DNA from: Saprospiraceae bacterium UBA3362
GTDB taxonomy: Bacteria; Bacteroidota; Bacteroidia; Chitinophagales; Saprospiraceae
Length of the DNA stretch: 64,000 nucleotides
Direction of reading: 5' to 3'
NCBI GenBank assembly: GCA_002360455.1
Contig: DEQQ01000084.1
Coordinates: 1 to 64,000 of the forward strand
Shown piece after piece: positions 17,990-27,798 of the stretch. The position numbers were made by a program, and so were the translations under genes. Positions within the stretch are counted from its first letter, which is position 1, and every line of letters starts with the position of its first letter. Below the pieces are notes generated by a model. That model was not told where the DNA came from. It worked only from the letters and a program-made list of their open reading frames with translations, and searched no databases.

Positions 17990-19276
17990 TTACAATACCT
18001 CAGCGACCACAAAAATACTCCCTGTAACAAGGATTAAATCTTCCTTTTTGGCTGATAGCTTTGCCGCTGCAAGTGCGCGCGGGACCGAGCTGTAGGCTTT
18101 TCCAAACAAGCTAAACTCCATAGCTTGATTCATAAGTTCTCCGGCCTCCAATCCTCGAGGAATATTGGCCTTTGCAAAATAATATTTAGCCTGTTGAGGA
18201 AATTGTTGCATAATCGGAGTCAGGGATTTATCTTTTACAAAACCACAAACTATGTGAAGTTTATGATATTTCATTTTAGCCAATTGAGCCAATAAATGTT
18301 TTATCCCATCTTCATTGTGTGCACTTTCACAAAGAATATTTTCGGCTAACCAATGATATCTTCCGATAAATGAAGTCAGCCTTTTAACATCCTCCATAGC
18401 TTTTCTCCATTGCTCTAGCTTCAAGGCTTTACAATGATGATTTTTGGCAAGAACTTGAACTGCAGCCATAGCAGTTCTTATATTTTCTTTTTGATAGTTT
18501 GCCTGTAGTGCAGGATTGCATTGCAAAAAACCACAGTCAAGATTGCCGCTCAATGACTTTATTCCCCGCTCATCTTCTTCAAATGTTAACGAATTAAGCT
18601 CTTCTGCAAAATAAATAGTACTGCTACATTCTCTCGCCTTAGAGATAAATAGCTCCTGGGAATGGCTCTCTCTTCTTCCGATAACAACATCTGTATTTTT
18701 CTTGATTATCCCCGCCTTCTCTCCTGCAATTTTCTCCAATGTATCTCCTAACATATCTGCATGATCCCAACTGATATTGGTAATCACCGACAATAAGGGT
18801 TGAATCACATTAGTAGAATCAAGCCTACCTCCCAATCCGGTTTCTATCACAGCATAATCTACTTTTTGATCGCGAAAATAATTCATAGCCAGCACAAAAC
18901 TGATTTCAAAAAAACTTGGCCGAATTTCTTCTATAGATCTGAGATTTTGATTTAAAAATTGAATTAAATATTGCTTTGATATATAAACTCCGTTTATTTT
19001 TATTCTTTCCCTAAAATCTTTGTAATGCGGAGAACAATACAAGCCCACTTTATATCCTGCAGATTGCAGTAAAGCCGCAATCAAATGCGACACCGACCCT
19101 TTCCCGTTGGTTCCTGCTATATGAATACACTGGGTTGCCAACTGAGGATTGCCATTTGCAGCGCATAAGGCTATCGTATTATGCAGGTCCTTCTTATAAG
19201 CAGCAGCGCCAATGCGTTGGAACATTGGCAACTTCTGATAAATAAACTCTAATGCTTCTTGATAAGTCTTAATCAT
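17990..19276 (-). CDS. folC: Bifunctional folylpolyglutamate/dihydrofolate synthase
   Basis: A 428-residue Mur-ligase-family enzyme that attaches glutamate to dihydropteroate and/or lengthens the glutamate tail of folates, using ATP. The P-loop GTNGKGS is at 55-61, preceded by HIAG. The second conserved block YCSPHYKDFRERIKING and the ETGLGGRLDSTN motif are both present, as is SWDHADMLGDTLEKIAGEKAGI. The C-terminal domain ends in DLILVTGSIFVVAEV, a common FolC ending. It lies 15 bases after hlyD on the same strand and is probably cotranscribed with tolC-hlyD, without an evident functional link. Confidence 0.92.
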   Translation of the reverse strand: MIKTYQEALEFIYQKLPMFQRIGAAAYKKDLHNTIALCAANGNPQLATQCIHIAGTNGKGSVSHLIAALLQSAGYKVGLYCSPHYKDFRERIKINGVYISKQYLIQFLNQNLRSIEEIRPSFFEISFVLAMNYFRDQKVDYAVIETGLGGRLDSTNVIQPLLSVITNISWDHADMLGDTLEKIAGEKAGIIKKNTDVVIGRRESHSQELFISKARECSSTIYFAEELNSLTFEEDERGIKSLSGNLDCGFLQCNPALQANYQKENIRTAMAAVQVLAKNHHCKALKLEQWRKAMEDVKRLTSFIGRYHWLAENILCESAHNEDGIKHLLAQLAKMKYHKLHIVCGFVKDKSLTPIMQQFPQQAKYYFAKANIPRGLEAGELMNQAMEFSLFGKAYSSVPRALAAAKLSAKKEDLILVTGSIFVVAEVL

Positions 19277-19291
19277 AGATTATACTATCCT

Positions 19292-20713
19292 TTATTTCTT
19301 CTCATCTTCCTCTTTCTTCTTATGAACTTTGTCTCCGCTCTTTAATTTTTTTGCAATCGCAGAATATGGACCAATAATAATTTCTTCGTCTTCAACCAAA
19401 CCCGATTTTATCTCTATATAGGATTCATCTTGAATTCCTGTGACAACATCAATTCTTGAACAACTGTCTGCGCTTAACTTGAATACAGCTTCTTTGAATT
19501 GACTTGAATGCAAACTCACTTCTTTTTCTTCCAATTTATTTTGTTCATTTTCTTTTGATTCCTTCTGATCTTTTTTATCCTTAGCTTTGGTATCATAGGC
19601 TATGACCGCTTGAATTGGAATGGACAATACGGATTTGACCTCATTTGTTTTTATCTCAACAGTAGCCGACATTCCCGGCTTAAATGGTGCTGACTTACCC
19701 AGGCTCAACAAATCTTTATAGGAGTCTTTTGCAATTCTTACTTTAACCAAAAACTTGGTCACTTGATCTGTATTCAATCCACCGGCAGCGCTCAATGCAC
19801 TGGTACTTGCACTGTTTGCTACTTCTGTTACAGTTCCTTTGAATCTCCTATTTTGATAAGCATCTACTTCGATTTCTGTTTCTTGTCCGGTGCTTACTCT
19901 GATAATGTCATTCTCACTTACTTCAATTTGTACTTCCATTGCTCCAAAATCAGCAATACGCATTAATTCAGTACCGCTCATCTGCATTGTTCCTACTACT
20001 CGTTCTCCCTTTTCTATGTTCAGTTTAGAAATAATTCCGTTCGCCGGAGCTTTGATGACTGTGCGTCCCAAATTTGTACGTTGTTCTCTTAACACTGCCT
20101 CGGCGTCCTTTACTTGATATCCTGCAGATTCAGCAGATTTGGTTGCAGATAAAATTGCATTTTCTGCTGACTGTAAACTCGATTCTAAGTTCTTCAAATT
20201 GGTTTCTGAAGATTCAAGTTCCAATTGCGAAATAACTCCTTCCTTGTATAGTTCTTTATTGCGCTGATAAATTTTGGAAGCATTATCTCTTTGAGCTCTG
20301 ATCTGATCTCTAGAATATTTTGCAGAATTAATATTTCCTGAACTTACTCCGGACTGTGCCTTAGCAGCATTGACTCCTGCCGCCCCTCTCTCAATTGCAG
20401 ATTGGTAAACATCCGGATTTACTCGAGCTAAAATTTGCCCAAGCTTCACACTGTCACCCTCTTTGACATAAAGCTCTACAACTTCTCCGGAAACATCTGA
20501 GGAGATTTTAATTTCTTTTTCAGGAAAAATTTTCCCACTTGCAGAAACCGTTTCTTTCAAATCTCGGCGAGTCACTTTTTCTGTATATACTTCCGTTCCT
20601 TTAGGCTTATTTTTGCTTTTAATAACGGCAGCCGCAATTAATAATGCCAGTACTGCCAATAGAACCCATAACCATATTTTTCTTCTTTTTGGTTTTTGCT
20701 GTTGAAAATTCAT
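19292..20713 (-). CDS. HlyD/MacA-type periplasmic adaptor of an efflux system
   Basis: A 473-residue membrane-fusion protein. A short cytoplasmic tail (QQQKPKRRK) precedes one anchor helix (about 12-30). Then come a first half of the lipoyl/barrel-sandwich domain, with SGEVVELYVKEGDSVKLGQILARV around 70-92, a long alpha-helical hairpin (about 95-210), the second lipoyl half (APANGIISKLNIEKGERV) and a beta-barrel domain. A Lys/Glu-rich insertion (KDKKDQKESKENEQ) lies before the last domain, and the C-terminus is a charged tail. It links an inner-membrane pump to an outer-membrane TolC-like channel. The channel gene lies 90 bases upstream, but no ABC or RND pump gene is present, so the pump is encoded elsewhere. 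Confidence 0.87.
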   Translation of the reverse strand: MNFQQQKPKRRKIWLWVLLAVLALLIAAAVIKSKNKPKGTEVYTEKVTRRDLKETVSASGKIFPEKEIKISSDVSGEVVELYVKEGDSVKLGQILARVNPDVYQSAIERGAAGVNAAKAQSGVSSGNINSAKYSRDQIRAQRDNASKIYQRNKELYKEGVISQLELESSETNLKNLESSLQSAENAILSATKSAESAGYQVKDAEAVLREQRTNLGRTVIKAPANGIISKLNIEKGERVVGTMQMSGTELMRIADFGAMEVQIEVSENDIIRVSTGQETEIEVDAYQNRRFKGTVTEVANSASTSALSAAGGLNTDQVTKFLVKVRIAKDSYKDLLSLGKSAPFKPGMSATVEIKTNEVKSVLSIPIQAVIAYDTKAKDKKDQKESKENEQNKLEEKEVSLHSSQFKEAVFKLSADSCSRIDVVTGIQDESYIEIKSGLVEDEEIIIGPYSAIAKKLKSGDKVHKKKEEDEKK

Positions 20714-20803
20714 CTGAGAGATTTTATTAATTTTTATAATTTTCTTAAAGGCTGATGTGATTCATTTCACTAGATAACCCATTTTTCTTTATTAATGCTA
20801 AAG

Positions 20804-22231
20804 TTATAATTGGGTTTTACCTGAATAAAAGTCAAGAACTTTCTTTGTAAACAACAAATCATATTTTGAAATTACCAATCCTATCTCTGCCGACTGAGCA
20901 TTATTTTGCGCATTGGTCAATTCAAATGTACTTGCTGTTCCTATTTCCATTTTCTTTTGGACTTTCAAGTATGTAGTTTGTGCAGCATCAAAGGTTTTTT
21001 TAGCCGCTTCATAATCTTTTATTGACGCTTTGTAATTTGCAAGTGCTGTTACGATCTGTTGCGATAATTCATTCTTCCTTTGTTGCAATTGAATTTCTGC
21101 TTGCCTGCTCGCAAGCTTAGCTCTTTGCACATTGACCCTTGTAGTATTTTGATTCCAAATGGGAATTTGCAAGCTTAAACCTAAGCCGTAGTTCAATGCC
21201 AAGTCTGCCTGTTTCCCGAATGGAATAAGTTTGTAGCCTGTAGGAGAATATCCAATTTGTTCAAATTTTACAAGTTTATCATCAATAGTAATTCCGGGAA
21301 CCTCAGTTCGCTTTAAAATAAAATCAGAGGGTTCTTTGAAAGCACTTGAATAATTTGAACCTACATTGCCTCCCAAACTAAGTGTAGGATAAAATTGAGC
21401 TTTTGCAATCTTTTCTGAAAAATGAGCAGAAGTAAGTGTAAGTTCTGCCGATCTCACTGCCGCTTGATGAGTTTGAGCGTAAGAATTGATCGTTTCATAA
21501 TTGAATTGAGTATTTAAAAGTTCCCCATACTCAGGAATCGTAACTTTCTCCAATTCTATTTCCTGTTCATAAGGAACACGCATACTTTGTTTCAATTGTA
21601 ACCATGCAAGATCCAATGCGTTCTCCGCAGCAATCAGTGATTGCTCCGCACGCGCTACCTGAGTCTCAAGTTCGTATCCATCCAATTCAGGTCTTGTACC
21701 GACTCGTATAAACTTTTTAACGGTTTCATATTGATTCTTACTGTTCTCTAAATTCTTTGCCGAAATTGCTAATCGCTCGTCTGCTCTCACCACGGTAAGA
21801 AATTGAGATGCTACCAGTAAAGCCAAGTCATTTGAAGCTTGCTCAAAAGTAAGTTGCATTGCATGAAGATCCACTTGGCTCCTTTTAATGCCATTCCTTA
21901 CAGCACCACCATTAAATAATAAAATACCATAATTCAAGCCATAATTTCCAAAGGTCACATCTTGGTTGACAAATGAGTTTGTACTTGGATCAATATTCTT
22001 TCCAAAATTGATACCGCCGGATGCACTGGCATTAAGCTGAGGCAACCTGGCATATTGGCTTTGCTTTAGGTTCAGCATTGACTGACCTACGGCAAGCTCT
22101 GCTTGAGCAATTCCCGGATTGTTTTGCAAAGCTGTTTCAATGCATTTTTTTAATGTCCAAATCTCTTGAGAATGGCCATTTGAACCTATAAAAAAACAAG
22201 CTACAAGGGCTATATTAAAAACTAATTTCAT
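20804..22231 (-). CDS. TolC-family outer-membrane efflux channel
   Basis: A 475-residue protein with a cleavable signal peptide (MKLVFNIALVACFFIGSNGHSQ) and the duplicated outer-membrane efflux protein fold: long coiled helices with intervening strands, and the typical WTLKKCIETALQNNPGIAQAEL start of the mature part. The second repeat begins near AQTHQAAVRSAELTLTSA. It should trimerise into an outer-membrane channel-tunnel working with the adjacent HlyD-type adaptor. It is the first gene of a minus-strand tolC-hlyD-folC group. A TATTTTTG box (22345-22338, minus) about 107 bases upstream could be the -7 element, but no -33 partner is visible. Confidence 0.9.
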   Translation of the reverse strand: MKLVFNIALVACFFIGSNGHSQEIWTLKKCIETALQNNPGIAQAELAVGQSMLNLKQSQYARLPQLNASASGGINFGKNIDPSTNSFVNQDVTFGNYGLNYGILLFNGGAVRNGIKRSQVDLHAMQLTFEQASNDLALLVASQFLTVVRADERLAISAKNLENSKNQYETVKKFIRVGTRPELDGYELETQVARAEQSLIAAENALDLAWLQLKQSMRVPYEQEIELEKVTIPEYGELLNTQFNYETINSYAQTHQAAVRSAELTLTSAHFSEKIAKAQFYPTLSLGGNVGSNYSSAFKEPSDFILKRTEVPGITIDDKLVKFEQIGYSPTGYKLIPFGKQADLALNYGLGLSLQIPIWNQNTTRVNVQRAKLASRQAEIQLQQRKNELSQQIVTALANYKASIKDYEAAKKTFDAAQTTYLKVQKKMEIGTASTFELTNAQNNAQSAEIGLVISKYDLLFTKKVLDFYSGKTQL

Positions 22232-22839
22232 GGATATAAAAATCTATGCAATGATAAGCGGATTCCTACAATCTAACCAATAAAAATAGAAGAATTCACC
22301 TAAAAATCGGACGAAATTGGCTTTTTTATAGAGAAGCCAAAAATACAAGACAGGGCCTCCTACATCACCGTATTCTTCCAGCCGGAGCCAATCTAATATT
22401 ACGACCTTACTTAGCCTTCGATTCATAAAATACAAGATGAATCAAACAGATGATATTGGTATCCTGTGAACTCAGCAGTATAAACTTGTAAGGAAGAATG
22501 AAGGAGATTTCATCCTCAAGGATTTGAGATGAAAAATGAGCTAGAATTTCATCCTCTTTGATATTTTACAATTCCTGACCTCACTGAACAAGACAGAGAG
22601 AATATTGAATTATACATATTTGACTTTATTTAGCAAGAAAAACCAGAACTTTCATTCTAAACTTTCCCATTTTAAGTTTCAATATTACTTGATACTAATT
22701 CTTCTTTGAGATTCATTTTTTTAAAATTATTTGTGTACGTTTGTGTGCTCTTTTAACCGTTCTCAGGTGGTTCCCATCTGGGGTATTTGGTTTCATCAAG
22801 AGTCATAAATAAAAATCTTTTAAAGAGAAATTTTTCAAT
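22232..22839. other. 608-base gap without a recognised gene
   Basis: The gap between divergent tolC and the M1 peptidase gene holds no convincing gene. There is an inverted repeat TTGGCTT/AAGCCAA (22317-22323 with 22334-22340) overlapping a possible tolC -7 box. A short coding-like remnant lies at 22529-22633. A TACGTTTG box (22736-22743), about 100 bases before the peptidase start, has its nearest TTTG 27 bases upstream, which is too far for a normal promoter. A 192-base minus-strand frame here looks spurious. Confidence 0.6.
22529..22633 (+). pseudogene. Possible short gene remnant with in-frame TGA
   Basis: From an ATG at 22529 the frame reads ten codons (MKNELEFHPL), then a TGA at 22559-22561, then YFTIPDLTEQDRENIELYIF and a TAG at 22631. 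The second part looks like ordinary coding sequence, but the whole is only 35 codons. An 11-base direct repeat, ATTTCATCCTC, occurs at 22507-22517 and 22545-22555. It may be the relic of a small gene; it may also be chance. No family was recognised. Confidence 0.2.
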
Positions 22840-25800
22840 ATGCGTAAATTAGACTCAATTTTATTTTGTTTTTTATTGACTAGTATCCCTTTACAAGCTC
22901 AACAATATTTTCAACAAAAGGTAAATTATGATATTCAAGTAAAATTGAATGACCAAAACGGTACTTTAGAGGGGACCATAAGCATAGACTATACGAATAA
23001 TAGTCCGCAGATATTAGATAAAATTGGATTTCATCTATGGCCTAATGCATATAAAAATAAATCCACGGATTTTGCAAAGCAAAAGAGAATGCATAGATCA
23101 ACCAAATTTCAAGATGCAAAGCCCGAACAGCTGGGATATATAAAAGATCTGCATTTTACCTGCAATGGGCATGAACTTAAAATGGAGCTTTTAAAAAACC
23201 AACCGGACATGGCGTGGGTTTATCTTGATTATGCTTTATTGCCGGGAAAAACAATCCAAATCAATACTCCTTTTACCGTTAAAATACCTTATACTTTTTC
23301 CAGACTCGGACATGTTGATGAAACTTTTCAAATATCCCAATGGTATCCCAAGCCGGCTGTATTTGATCATAAAGGTTGGCATCTTATGCCCTATTTAGAT
23401 CAAGGCGAATTCTATTCTGAGTTTGGCAACTTTAATGTCAAAATTTCTGTACCGAAAAATTATATCGTAGCCGCAACAGGAGTACTTCAGGAAGAGTCAG
23501 AAAAATTATTTTTAGAAAAGATTATTCAAAAAACTCAAGAATCTATTGCTTCTAATAAAAATCTATATCCTACAACAGAGACAAGCTCCACAGAATACAA
23601 AACCATAAGCTACATTGCTGAAAACGTTCATGACTTTGCTTGGTTTGCCAACAAATCATTTTATGTCCTCAAGGATTCGGTTACACTTGAATCCGGAAAA
23701 ACAGTAGAGACATGGGCATTCTTTGAAAAAACGGGAATATGGGATATGGCTACACAATACATTAACAACACAATAAAATTTTATTCGAAACATGTTGGTG
23801 AGTATCCTTGGCCGCAGGCAACTGCTGTAGAAAGTGCAATATCCGCCGGGGGTGGAATGGAGTATCCCATGATTACTGTGTTAGGATCCTGTTCAAGCGA
23901 CCAAGTACTGGATATGCTTATAGCTCATGAGGTAGGACACAATTGGTTTTATGGTATCTTGGCAACAAATGAAAGAGATCACCCCTACATGGATGAGGGA
24001 ATAAATTCTTACTATGAAGCACGATATTCAAAACAATATTATGGTAAAAAACCCAGTGTGATTCCACAAAACCTTGAAAAGTGGATTGGTAAATTCAATC
24101 AAAATTATTTTTTGAATCAATTGCTTGGAAGAACTTTTTTAGATCAACATCCTGATCAACATTCCAACCATTTTTCTCCCATTAACTATGGCACTGATGT
24201 GTATCTCAGAGCTCCCTCAATGTTTGATTATTTAGAGCAATTCCTTGGTACTAAGAAGTTTGATCAAGCTATGAAAAGCTATTATCAAAATTGGAAATTC
24301 AAGCACCCATACCCGGAAGACTTACGCTCAGTTTTAGAAAAAGAAACAGAAACAAATTTGTCATGGTTGTTTGATGGATACTTGACCTCTGATAAAAAAT
24401 CGGATTATAGTATAAAAAACATCAATCAAAAAACACATGAAGTAATATTAAAAAATACTGCCGATATTCCGGGGCCGATTACTCTAGCGCTCATAAAAAA
24501 GGACAGCACTATTCATACTCAATGGGTCAATGGATTCACAGGAACTCAAAACATAAAGATTCCCGATTCTGACTTTGATCGCTGTGTCCTAGATCCAACA
24601 CAAGAATCGTTCGATCTCAAACCCTATAACAATGCGTATTACAACAGGTCCTTTTTACCAAGAGTAAAGCCGGTAAAAATGAGAATACTCCCGGTGTTCG
24701 AAAATTATGAAAACAATATATTAGGAATTACGCCTCTGATAGGATTCAATGCCTACAACAAATTAATGGTAGGAACTTTTATTTCAAGTTCCTGGCTCCC
24801 TTTCAAAAAATTTCAATGGAGCCTCATGCCTATGTATGCTTTTGGCACAAAAGATCTTGTAGGTAAAGCTAGAATAGGATACAGTTCCTTTTTTCCTGAT
24901 ACAAAATTACATCGCATAGACTACGGTCTTAGATTTAAAAAATTCGGGTATCAATCTATAGAGGAATTCAATGAAACCCTGTCGTATCAGCAATGGTCGC
25001 CTTACATTACCTTCCTTTGGTTTAACTCAAGAGCCAAAGGAATAATTTCCAAGGCAGGGTATCAAATGCACTTAATCCAAGATGAAAAATTAAATTTCAA
25101 CGATACCCTCTACTCAAAAGGAACTGCAAACTCAACAATTCATCATGTAAATTATCAATATCACAATCCGGACATTATTCACTCTACCAAAATTACTGCA
25201 GATCTGTTTTCTGAATTTTATAAAAGCGCAGACTTAAAAAATCAGTCCTATGTAAGAGCTGATTTTAGCTTGGCAAAAAAATTGCGAATTGCCAATAAGC
25301 GATACTTTGACGCAAGACTGTTTGTTTCATTTTTTCCATTCAATACTCAAAAAAATTCAAGTTTTATTGCAAGCAGAACTGTAAGCAATTTTACTCGAGG
25401 AAGTGTAGGCTTATCTTATCAAGCATATCTAGATTATGCCAATGAGGAATCTTTTTTAGGGAGAACAAAGGCCTCAGGGCTTTGGTCACAACAGATTGCC
25501 GCTGCACAAGGGGGTATGAAATTGACTCACAGCATCAGTCAACGAAGTAACTTCGGCAATAGCAATAAGTTTGTGGCCTCTATAAATTTGAGTACTGATT
25601 TACCATTCAAGTATATTGGAAAAATAATTCGACCTTATTTTGATGCTGGTATTTTTATTCCTGCAACAACCGGCTACAATACTTCTGATATTATCGCCTA
25701 CAGTGGTGGTGTTCAATTGTCGATTTTAAGAGATTATTTTTCAGTATATTTTCCCATCACTCACTCCAAAAATATTAGAAATTTATACAAATCAATTGAC

Positions 25801-25887
25801 AACCATACTTATTTTCAAGAAATCACTTTTTCACTCAGCTTAAAACTTCCGGAGCTGCATGAACTTTTCAATTTTATTCAAATCTAA
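22840..25887 (+). CDS. M1-family metallopeptidase with C-terminal barrel-like region
   Basis: A 1015-residue secreted protein with signal peptide MRKLDSILFCFLLTSIPLQA. The N-terminal half is an M1 (aminopeptidase N/leukotriene A4 hydrolase) peptidase. The zinc site HEVGHNW has ligands H363 and H367, with E386 18 residues further on in DEGINSYYEARY. The substrate-binding GGGMEYP motif is at 337-343, a variant of GAMEN. From about residue 640 to the end the sequence consists of alternating amphipathic strands and turns, like an outer-membrane beta-barrel or a long beta-rich domain. I infer a surface- or outer-membrane-associated peptidase. The next gene starts 3 bases after its stop, so the two are coupled. 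Confidence 0.85.
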   Translation: MRKLDSILFCFLLTSIPLQAQQYFQQKVNYDIQVKLNDQNGTLEGTISIDYTNNSPQILDKIGFHLWPNAYKNKSTDFAKQKRMHRSTKFQDAKPEQLGYIKDLHFTCNGHELKMELLKNQPDMAWVYLDYALLPGKTIQINTPFTVKIPYTFSRLGHVDETFQISQWYPKPAVFDHKGWHLMPYLDQGEFYSEFGNFNVKISVPKNYIVAATGVLQEESEKLFLEKIIQKTQESIASNKNLYPTTETSSTEYKTISYIAENVHDFAWFANKSFYVLKDSVTLESGKTVETWAFFEKTGIWDMATQYINNTIKFYSKHVGEYPWPQATAVESAISAGGGMEYPMITVLGSCSSDQVLDMLIAHEVGHNWFYGILATNERDHPYMDEGINSYYEARYSKQYYGKKPSVIPQNLEKWIGKFNQNYFLNQLLGRTFLDQHPDQHSNHFSPINYGTDVYLRAPSMFDYLEQFLGTKKFDQAMKSYYQNWKFKHPYPEDLRSVLEKETETNLSWLFDGYLTSDKKSDYSIKNINQKTHEVILKNTADIPGPITLALIKKDSTIHTQWVNGFTGTQNIKIPDSDFDRCVLDPTQESFDLKPYNNAYYNRSFLPRVKPVKMRILPVFENYENNILGITPLIGFNAYNKLMVGTFISSSWLPFKKFQWSLMPMYAFGTKDLVGKARIGYSSFFPDTKLHRIDYGLRFKKFGYQSIEEFNETLSYQQWSPYITFLWFNSRAKGIISKAGYQMHLIQDEKLNFNDTLYSKGTANSTIHHVNYQYHNPDIIHSTKITADLFSEFYKSADLKNQSYVRADFSLAKKLRIANKRYFDARLFVSFFPFNTQKNSSFIASRTVSNFTRGSVGLSYQAYLDYANEESFLGRTKASGLWSQQIAAAQGGMKLTHSISQRSNFGNSNKFVASINLSTDLPFKYIGKIIRPYFDAGIFIPATTGYNTSDIIAYSGGVQLSILRDYFSVYFPITHSKNIRNLYKSIDNHTYFQEITFSLSLKLPELHELFNFIQI

Positions 25888-25890
25888 CTT

Positions 25891-26673
25891 ATGGAAAATA
25901 AAGAAATACTTATTGAGTTAAAAAATGCTGTGGCAATAATTTATCTTCATAGACCTCAGGTCTATAATAGTTTCAATAGAACAATGTCTCTAGAATTACA
26001 AAAAGCATTGGATCAGTGTGAAGCCAACCAAGACCTAAGGGCTGTAATCATCACAGGATATGGCAAAGCATTTTGCGCAGGACAAGATCTGAGTGAAGCA
26101 ACATCTGTGGATGGACCTACGATAGAAACCATTATCAATGAACATTACAATCCAATTGTTCGACGCATTCACAATTTAAGCAAACCCGTGGTTGCTGTTG
26201 TCAATGGTGTGGCAGCAGGAGCAGGGGCAAATCTTGCCCTTTGCTGTGATATTATTCTGGCTTCTGAAGAAGCCGTATTTATCCAAGCGTTTAGCAAAAT
26301 CGGATTAATTCCTGACACCGGAGGAACTTATTTTTTACCAAGACTGATTGGCTTGCAAAGAGCAATGGCATTGTGCATGACGGCCGACAAAGTAACTGCA
26401 TCTCAAGCTATGCAAATGGGCTTGGTTTATCAGACATACCCTACAGATCAATTGCAAGAGATGGCTCTCTCTTTTGCAAATCAATTGGCAGCAATGCCTA
26501 CTCAAGCTCTGGTACTTACTAAAAAAGCTTTGAGAAATTCATTTTCTAATTCACTGGATGCGCAATTGAATTTAGAACTAAAATTACAAATTCAAGCTGC
26601 AGCGACAGAAGATTTTAAAGAAGGAATAGAGGCTTTTCTCCAAAAACGAAAACCAAACTTCAAAGGAAAATAA
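25891..26673 (+). CDS. Enoyl-CoA hydratase/isomerase, PaaG-like
   Basis: A 260-residue crotonase-fold protein. The oxyanion-hole segments FCAGQDLSEA (about 63-72) and GAGANLALCCDIILASEEAVF (about 109-129) are clear, followed by the family motif SKIGLIPDTGGTYFLPRLIG. The aspartate in IPDTGG, rather than the hydratase glutamate, and the GQDL motif resemble PaaG, the epoxyphenylacetyl-CoA isomerase. No other phenylacetate gene lies nearby, so a general enoyl-CoA isomerase or hydratase role is just as likely. It is cytoplasmic. It starts 3 bases after the M1 peptidase and precedes the VWA gene by 36 bases, forming one plus-strand group. Confidence 0.85.
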   Translation: MENKEILIELKNAVAIIYLHRPQVYNSFNRTMSLELQKALDQCEANQDLRAVIITGYGKAFCAGQDLSEATSVDGPTIETIINEHYNPIVRRIHNLSKPVVAVVNGVAAGAGANLALCCDIILASEEAVFIQAFSKIGLIPDTGGTYFLPRLIGLQRAMALCMTADKVTASQAMQMGLVYQTYPTDQLQEMALSFANQLAAMPTQALVLTKKALRNSFSNSLDAQLNLELKLQIQAAATEDFKEGIEAFLQKRKPNFKGK

Positions 26674-26709
26674 AAGAAATGTTACAAGTCAAACTCAACT
26701 ATTACTGCC

Positions 26710-27798
26710 TTGAGCAATAAACAAAGCCTGCATCGATGGAGAATGATTCTCGGCAATGACTCCGATGAAAAAAAAGAAATTGTACTCGAAACAGAAGACG
26801 AAGCTACAGATGATCTGCTCAATTCATTGTACAATTCCGATTCGACGAATCATTTGGCTAAATCTCAAAAAAAAATTAAAACCTGGCTCAAAGGAATAAG
26901 AGAAACGTTTCCTCCCGAAGTGGTCAAAATAATGCAACATGATGCGTTGGAAAAAAAAGGACTGCAGCAGTTATTACTCCAACCGGAAATTTTGGAATCG
27001 GTAGAACCTGATGTTTCGTTAGTAGCGACCATTTTAGAACTTAGCGAATTAATGCCGGATGCATCCAAATCCGCTGCCAAAAATCTGGTACATCGTCTTG
27101 TCCAAGAGTTAGAAAAAAAATTAAAACCCAAAGTATTTAAAGCATTCCAAAAATCAAACTCCGGCAACAGCAAAAGAATTAAACCGGGAAATCATAAACT
27201 GGATTGGAAAAAAACCATTGGCAGAAACTTAAAGCACTATCATCAAGATCTCCAAAAAGTAATTCCTGAACAATGGTTTGGCTTTACAAAATCATATCAA
27301 CTCCCGGAACTTTTTATTGTAATAGACACAAGCGAATCAATGACGGATTCTGCAGTTTATGCATCTATCGTTGGATCTATCTTGGCCTCTTTAAGAACAA
27401 TCAGAACACACTTAATTTACTTTAGCGATGAGGTAACAGATCTCACAGAAATTTCGCAAGATCCTGTTGCTTTACTTTTTTCACTTCCTCTTGGAGGTGG
27501 AACCGATATTGCACAAGCAATGCATTTTGTAGCACAGAAAATGCGCAATCCAAAAAATTCTTTCTTATTCCTGATCAGCGATATGGACGAGTATGGAAGT
27601 TTGAACAGTTTACTTGCTCAAGTTCAATCCTTTCAGAATTCGGGGCTAACCATGAAAGGTATTCTTGCTATAAACGACAGCGGAAAATTTAATTATAATA
27701 ATGACATTGCCCATAAATTAGCCGCCCTAGGTATGAATTGTATTTCATGCTCTCCGGACCTCTTCCCCGAAATAATTGCAGCAGAAATGAATCAATAA
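26710..27798 (+). CDS. VWA-domain protein of the MoxR/DUF5682-associated type
   Basis: A 362-residue cytoplasmic protein starting at TTG. The C-terminal VWA domain (about 200-355) has an intact metal-binding site: DTSES at 206-210, T265 in GGGTD and D291 in ISDMDE. The N-terminal part (LHRWRMILG; ETFPPEVVKIMQHDAL; QQLLLQPEILESVEPDVSLVATIL; WKKTIGRNLKHY) matches my memory of the VWA proteins that accompany a MoxR-type AAA ATPase, a DUF5682 protein and a SWIM zinc-finger protein in predicted NTP-dependent conflict systems. None of those partners is in the window. It lies 36 bases after the enoyl-CoA hydratase gene. The family assignment is from recall and needs a profile search. Confidence 0.72.
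   Translation: MSNKQSLHRWRMILGNDSDEKKEIVLETEDEATDDLLNSLYNSDSTNHLAKSQKKIKTWLKGIRETFPPEVVKIMQHDALEKKGLQQLLLQPEILESVEPDVSLVATILELSELMPDASKSAAKNLVHRLVQELEKKLKPKVFKAFQKSNSGNSKRIKPGNHKLDWKKTIGRNLKHYHQDLQKVIPEQWFGFTKSYQLPELFIVIDTSESMTDSAVYASIVGSILASLRTIRTHLIYFSDEVTDLTEISQDPVALLFSLPLGGGTDIAQAMHFVAQKMRNPKNSFLFLISDMDEYGSLNSLLAQVQSFQNSGLTMKGILAINDSGKFNYNNDIAHKLAALGMNCISCSPDLFPEIIAAEMNQ

Noticed and set aside
22244..22435. 63-codon minus-strand frame next to tolC
   Set aside because: It ends in the tolC leader, contains an inverted repeat and a -7-like box, and shows no protein-family pattern.
22559..22561. In-frame TGA as a selenocysteine codon
   Set aside because: No SECIS-like hairpin follows and the frame is only 35 codons; a relic or chance is simpler.
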